From the NCBI GenBank assembly GCA_012517635.1, contig JAAYUP010000451.1:1-8283 (forward strand): a stretch of DNA of 8,283 bases, given 5' to 3'. The translations under genes were made by a program, and so were the position numbers. Below, in pieces: positions 5,735 to 8,283 of the stretch. How positions within the stretch are numbered: the first letter of the stretch is position 1; the number at the start of each line of letters is the position of its first letter. Below the pieces are notes generated by a model that saw only the letters and a list, made by a program, of their open reading frames with translations, did not search any database and was not told where the DNA came from. The DNA is from Candidatus Atribacter alterifermentans. Its GTDB lineage: Bacteria > Atribacterota > Atribacteria > Atribacterales > Atribacteraceae.

Positions 5735-7021
5735 TTACTCTATGTTCATGAGAAAAGAAACAATTTCGGTTGATTTTTCAGGATCTATGATTTGGGAATG
5801 GTCAAGGAAACCTTTCAAGAAATATTGGTTTTTTGGTAAAACTGTGCTTTCTTTAAAAAGAGCTGAGTCCTTTGGCACATATCCATCATTCTCACCGGGG
5901 ATCATTCTATAACAAATTATCGTCAAATTATCAAAGTAATCATCCCGTTGCCACTTCCAAACCACTTTTGGTTTACATTGTCCATTTTGACACATTTCAA
6001 TTTGAACTGGTTGGCTATCTATAGCACTCGCAAACACGATATAATTTTTTCGGTTCTCCAAATCATTTTGATTCACTGAAAGCTCATTAATAAAAGAAGA
6101 GGTTTCTTTCATATCAGCAACCCCGGGCATAAGAGACTCTTGAATCCAAGTACTAAAATTATCTGATCCGAGTAATTTGGCACCAAGGTCGGCTAAGGGA
6201 GTACCGAGATGCGGAGTACCAAAAGTGATCAGTTTATCTATTGTACCACCCTGGGCAATATACGATCGGGCTACTAACCCTCCCATGGAGTGGGCGATAA
6301 TAATTGGATTTTCAATTCCATTTTCATTTATTTTTTTATAAAGATCAAGGCCGTTCACTGCAATGTATTCTGCCCAATTATATTGGAATATCCAAACTTG
6401 ATGATTATCATAAAAACCTCTTTTTTCCAATTCATTTAATAATTTATTCCACCGGCTTCCATCGCTATTCATTCCATGAATAAAAATAACTGGTTTTCCA
6501 GCTCCTCCCTTCATCGTTAAATGATTTTTCATGGTCCAAAATCCTTTTGATTGGTCAGTGTTTGATTTTTGAACTTCAAATAGGACTTGTCCTTTTTGCC
6601 CCAGGTCGTTTGACCATTTCCCCACCCAAGCTCTTTGATTATCAACCCATAAACCTTCAAAAGTCAGTTTTTCACTATGGAATTTTGTGGTAAAAGTGAT
6701 ATTTTTATCCTTTTGTTCGCCGGATATTGGACCTTCCGAAAAACCATTCGAATCAACTCGAGAAAGGACACCAAATACCTTCTCACCTATTTGATTTATA
6801 TGAACAAAGAATATTTGACTTGGTTTATCTTTCCCATAATCTTCACCTGATTCAAAAAGTGGCATTCCTTGCCACCGACCAGCATAACCATAAGGGCTAT
6901 CAGTAATATCGACCAGGATAAAACAGCCGGGCAAAAATAGTAAAAGAAAAAATAAGAAAAAAATAAATAAAAAATAACGTTTCCATGGTTTTTGAATATG
7001 GGTATTTTTTATTTCATTCAT
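5735..7021 (-). CDS. Exported alpha/beta hydrolase (lipase/esterase-like), probable lipoprotein
   Basis: 428 residues from the ATG at 7021. The N-terminus has basic residues, a long hydrophobic segment (about 17-32) and LFLPGC ending at Cys33, which looks like a lipobox (Pro at -2 is not ideal), so the protein is probably lipid-anchored outside the cytoplasmic membrane. Residues about 40-155 form a Gly/Trp-rich, beta-strand-like region (repeated G-W-x-G and G-x-L patterns) that I cannot assign. The hydrolase domain starts near 174: VIFIHGMNSDGSRW with the oxyanion-region HG (182-183), nucleophile elbow AHSMGG with Ser245 (the usual first Gly is Ala), and TFGTPHLGTPLADLG (266-280) as in lipases and PGAP1-like hydrolases. 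Asp379 (GENDGYVP) and His408 (LDHS) complete a plausible triad. The substrate, an acyl ester or phospholipid, is unknown. It is divergent from the Nudix gene and precedes the dehydrogenase by 52 bp. Confidence 0.85.
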   Translation of the reverse strand: MNEIKNTHIQKPWKRYFLFIFFLFFLLLFLPGCFILVDITDSPYGYAGRWQGMPLFESGEDYGKDKPSQIFFVHINQIGEKVFGVLSRVDSNGFSEGPISGEQKDKNITFTTKFHSEKLTFEGLWVDNQRAWVGKWSNDLGQKGQVLFEVQKSNTDQSKGFWTMKNHLTMKGGAGKPVIFIHGMNSDGSRWNKLLNELEKRGFYDNHQVWIFQYNWAEYIAVNGLDLYKKINENGIENPIIIAHSMGGLVARSYIAQGGTIDKLITFGTPHLGTPLADLGAKLLGSDNFSTWIQESLMPGVADMKETSSFINELSVNQNDLENRKNYIVFASAIDSQPVQIEMCQNGQCKPKVVWKWQRDDYFDNLTIICYRMIPGENDGYVPKDSALFKESTVLPKNQYFLKGFLDHSQIIDPEKSTEIVSFLMNIE

Positions 7022-7031
7022 GAACATTGAA

Positions 7032-7037
7032 CCCTCC
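7032..7037 (-). promoter_or_regulatory. Ribosome binding site of the hydrolase gene
   Basis: The minus strand reads GGAGGG followed by two in-frame ATGs, 4 nt (7027) and 10 nt (7021) downstream. I chose 7021, which is spaced similarly to the SNase-like and dehydrogenase starts; 7027 would add Met-Phe. Confidence 0.6.
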
Positions 7038-7062
7038 TGGTCGTATATTGATACGGTAAAAT

Positions 7063-7068
7063 ATTATA
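7063..7068 (-). promoter_or_regulatory. Possible -10 box for the hydrolase gene
   Basis: A perfect TATAAT lies on the minus strand, about 40 bp upstream of the hydrolase start, in the 97-bp divergent gap. There is no good -35 at 16-18 nt (the hexamer there reads GATGAA), so it is a weak call. No convincing plus-strand promoter for the Nudix gene was found in this gap. Confidence 0.35.
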
Positions 7069-7118
7069 ACCTTTATTCAATTGATTTCATCATTTTAAAA
7101 AAATGAAGCGAGAACTAT

Positions 7119-8000
7119 ATGTTTAAAAGTGGAGAACCAAACCAGGAAAAGTATTTATACGATCATTTTATTCCCTATTATTCTCCTCCTCAAGATATCG
7201 GAGAATTCAGCATGTGGTTTATCTTTTATCAGAATGAGCTTTTGATACAAGAAAAACAAGATTCTTATCACATACCTCTCCTTAATATGGTGGAACGAGA
7301 AAAACTCCCTTTGATTAACCAGATTTACTTAGGTCAGTATGATTCGATCCATTGCTTTGGAGCGGAGTTAAATTCCAAGACTTCAATTCCATCTGGTTAC
7401 CAAACTTTGGGATTACGTCAGCTTTTTGGTTTAATTCGTGATAACTTTTTAGTTCTTGCTGGACGAGCAAACCACTTGCTTTATTGGGATTCAACCACAC
7501 AATTTTGTGGGCGTTGTGGTCATACTACTCAACTTAAAACCGATGAACGAGCCAAAGAATGCCCTCAATGTGGTTTAATCATTTATCCTCAGCTGGCTCC
7601 AGCCGTTATTATTTTAATTGAAAAAGAGAATGAAATTTTGTTAGCTCGATCTCCCCGTTTTAAACCTGGTATGTATAGTGTCGTTGCTGGATTTGTTGAA
7701 CCAGGAGAAACATTAGAACAAGCAGTAATGAGAGAGATTCACGAAGAAGTCGGGATCAAAGTTCATCATATTCATTATTTTGGAAGTCAACACTGGCCTT
7801 TTCCTCAATCTCTTATGATAGCTTTTACGGCTGAGTATCTAAGCGGTCAAATTACTATTGATCATCGAGAAATTGAAGACGCCAATTGGTTCACAATTGA
7901 AAATCTTCCACCGATACCGAGCAAAATGAGTATTTCCCGAAGGTTGATCGATTGGTTTATTGAAAAACAAACCAATAAATTGAAAAAAAAAGAACTTTAG
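7119..8000 (+). CDS. nudC: NAD(H) diphosphatase, NudC-type Nudix hydrolase
   Basis: 293 residues. NudC enzymes split NAD(H) into NMN(H) and AMP and can remove NAD caps from RNA; they act in the cytoplasm as zinc-containing dimers. The layout is an N-terminal NudC-type domain (1-125), a zinc ribbon with Cys130, Cys133, Cys148 and Cys151, then the catalytic Nudix domain. The Nudix box GX5EX7REUXEEXGU is complete at 191-213 (GFVEPGETLE through REIHEEVGI), with metal-binding Glu206, Glu209 and Glu210. The NADH-pyrophosphatase signature follows as SQHWPFPQS (223-231); the common form has Pro where this has His225. The C-terminus is Lys-rich. The start at 7119 lacks a strong Shine-Dalgarno. The in-frame ATG at 7212 has GGAG 8 nt upstream and would give 262 residues, close to the E. 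coli enzyme, so the start is uncertain. No partner gene is apparent. Confidence 0.92.
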   Translation: MFKSGEPNQEKYLYDHFIPYYSPPQDIGEFSMWFIFYQNELLIQEKQDSYHIPLLNMVEREKLPLINQIYLGQYDSIHCFGAELNSKTSIPSGYQTLGLRQLFGLIRDNFLVLAGRANHLLYWDSTTQFCGRCGHTTQLKTDERAKECPQCGLIIYPQLAPAVIILIEKENEILLARSPRFKPGMYSVVAGFVEPGETLEQAVMREIHEEVGIKVHHIHYFGSQHWPFPQSLMIAFTAEYLSGQITIDHREIEDANWFTIENLPPIPSKMSISRRLIDWFIEKQTNKLKKKEL

Positions 8001-8100
8001 AAACTCCAATAGTGATAGGTGATTATGACTGGTTTTTGCTTCGCTTTGTATACTTCTTATTTTCTAACTCACTGATAACCTCACTTATAGAAAAAGATCT
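8001..8100. other. Convergent intergenic gap without recognised elements
   Basis: Between the Nudix stop and the stop of the HD-GYP-type gene I see no strong hairpin with a T-run on either strand. A 16-codon ORF (ATG at 8025, with AGGTGA upstream) is present but has no further support. Confidence 0.4.
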
Positions 8101-8283
8101 TTATTGAATAGTAGTTCCGTTTTCGTTCATGATTTGAGTAAACACTTCAACGATGTCGGGATCAAATCTTTTCCCAGCATTTTGCTTGATTTTTTCTAAT
8201 GCCTCCTGTTTGGATATTGCCTTGCGTTGAGAGAGATCTTGAGTCAAAAGATCAAATTGATCAGCAATAGAAACAATTCTTGA
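8101..8283 (-). CDS. C-terminal end of an HD-GYP-type protein (5' part outside window)
   Basis: Reading the minus strand in from the right edge gives 60 residues before a TAA at 8101-8103. The sequence begins SRIVSIADQFDLLTQDLSQR, followed by KAISKQEALEKIKQNAGKRF and then DPDIVEVF. This is the characteristic tail of HD-GYP domains (RIxxIADxxDALTSDRPYRxA, EEAL, GxxFDPxxV), which hydrolyse cyclic di-GMP and are often fused to receiver or sensor domains. The catalytic HD and GYP motifs lie outside the window, so activity cannot be judged. The usual DALTSDRPYRKA segment is relaxed here to DLLTQDLSQRKA. It converges on the Nudix gene. Confidence 0.8.
   Translation of the reverse strand, partial: SRIVSIADQFDLLTQDLSQRKAISKQEALEKIKQNAGKRFDPDIVEVFTQIMNENGTTIQ

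Noticed and set aside
5395..5912. Plus-strand ORFs opposite the dehydrogenase and hydrolase
   Set aside because: They are antisense to genes with clear family motifs, resemble no known protein and lack good ribosome binding sites.
7078..7093. Imperfect inverted repeat AATTGAT/ATCATT upstream of the hydrolase as an operator
   Set aside because: Short, AT-rich and imperfect; likely chance in this composition.
7315..7500. Minus-strand ORF inside the Nudix gene
   Set aside because: It is antisense to a gene with zinc-finger and Nudix motifs, with no independent support.
8025..8075. 16-codon ORF after the Nudix gene, preceded by AGGTGA
   Set aside because: It is very short, has no recognisable features, and such ORFs are expected by chance in AT-rich gaps.

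Overview
The window carries eight protein-coding genes, two of them cut by its edges, on AT-rich DNA with strong GGAGG-type ribosome binding sites. Exported proteins have both signal-peptidase-I-type and lipobox-type N-termini. The gene content (ribose-type sugar ABC transporter, NudC-type Nudix enzyme, HD-GYP protein, CcdA-like membrane protein) suits a low-GC, probably anaerobic, heterotrophic bacterium. Atribacterota or a Thermotogae/Firmicutes-like lineage are plausible guesses, but no gene here settles the taxonomy.

Left part (1-1219, plus strand): the C-terminal part of a CcdA/DsbD-like polytopic membrane protein is followed 40 bp later by an exported protein with a staphylococcal-nuclease (SNase) fold. 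That protein appears to have lost the SNase catalytic residues and carries six cysteines in three close pairs. A near-perfect 17-bp hairpin with T-tracts on both sides (1164-1202) closes this unit and also the converging operon.

Centre (1220-4860, minus strand): a complete ribose/galactose-type ABC importer in the order double-domain ATPase, permease, periplasmic binding protein, the same order as rbsA-rbsC-rbsB. Its upstream region holds a very good sigma-70-type promoter (TTGACT, 17 nt, TGG-TATAAA). A 14-bp LacI/CcpA-type (cre-like) operator lies over the expected transcription start, so repressor control is likely. A small hairpin lies between the ATPase Shine-Dalgarno and its ATG, and another lies just before the binding-protein gene.

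Right-centre (4930-7021, minus strand): an exported lipoprotein-like alpha/beta hydrolase (lipase/esterase) is followed 52 bp later by a classical FabG-like short-chain dehydrogenase. They are probably co-transcribed and sit upstream of the transporter operon, which has its own promoter.

Right end (7119-8283): divergent from the hydrolase is a complete NudC-type NAD(H) diphosphatase with zinc finger and Nudix box. It converges on the C-terminal 60 residues of an HD-GYP-type protein that runs off the window on the minus strand.

No CRISPR array, tRNA, rRNA, insertion sequence or phage gene was seen, and no clearly new multi-gene system is evident. The best leads are the cysteine-rich degenerate SNase beside the CcdA-like gene and the operator/promoter of the sugar transporter.
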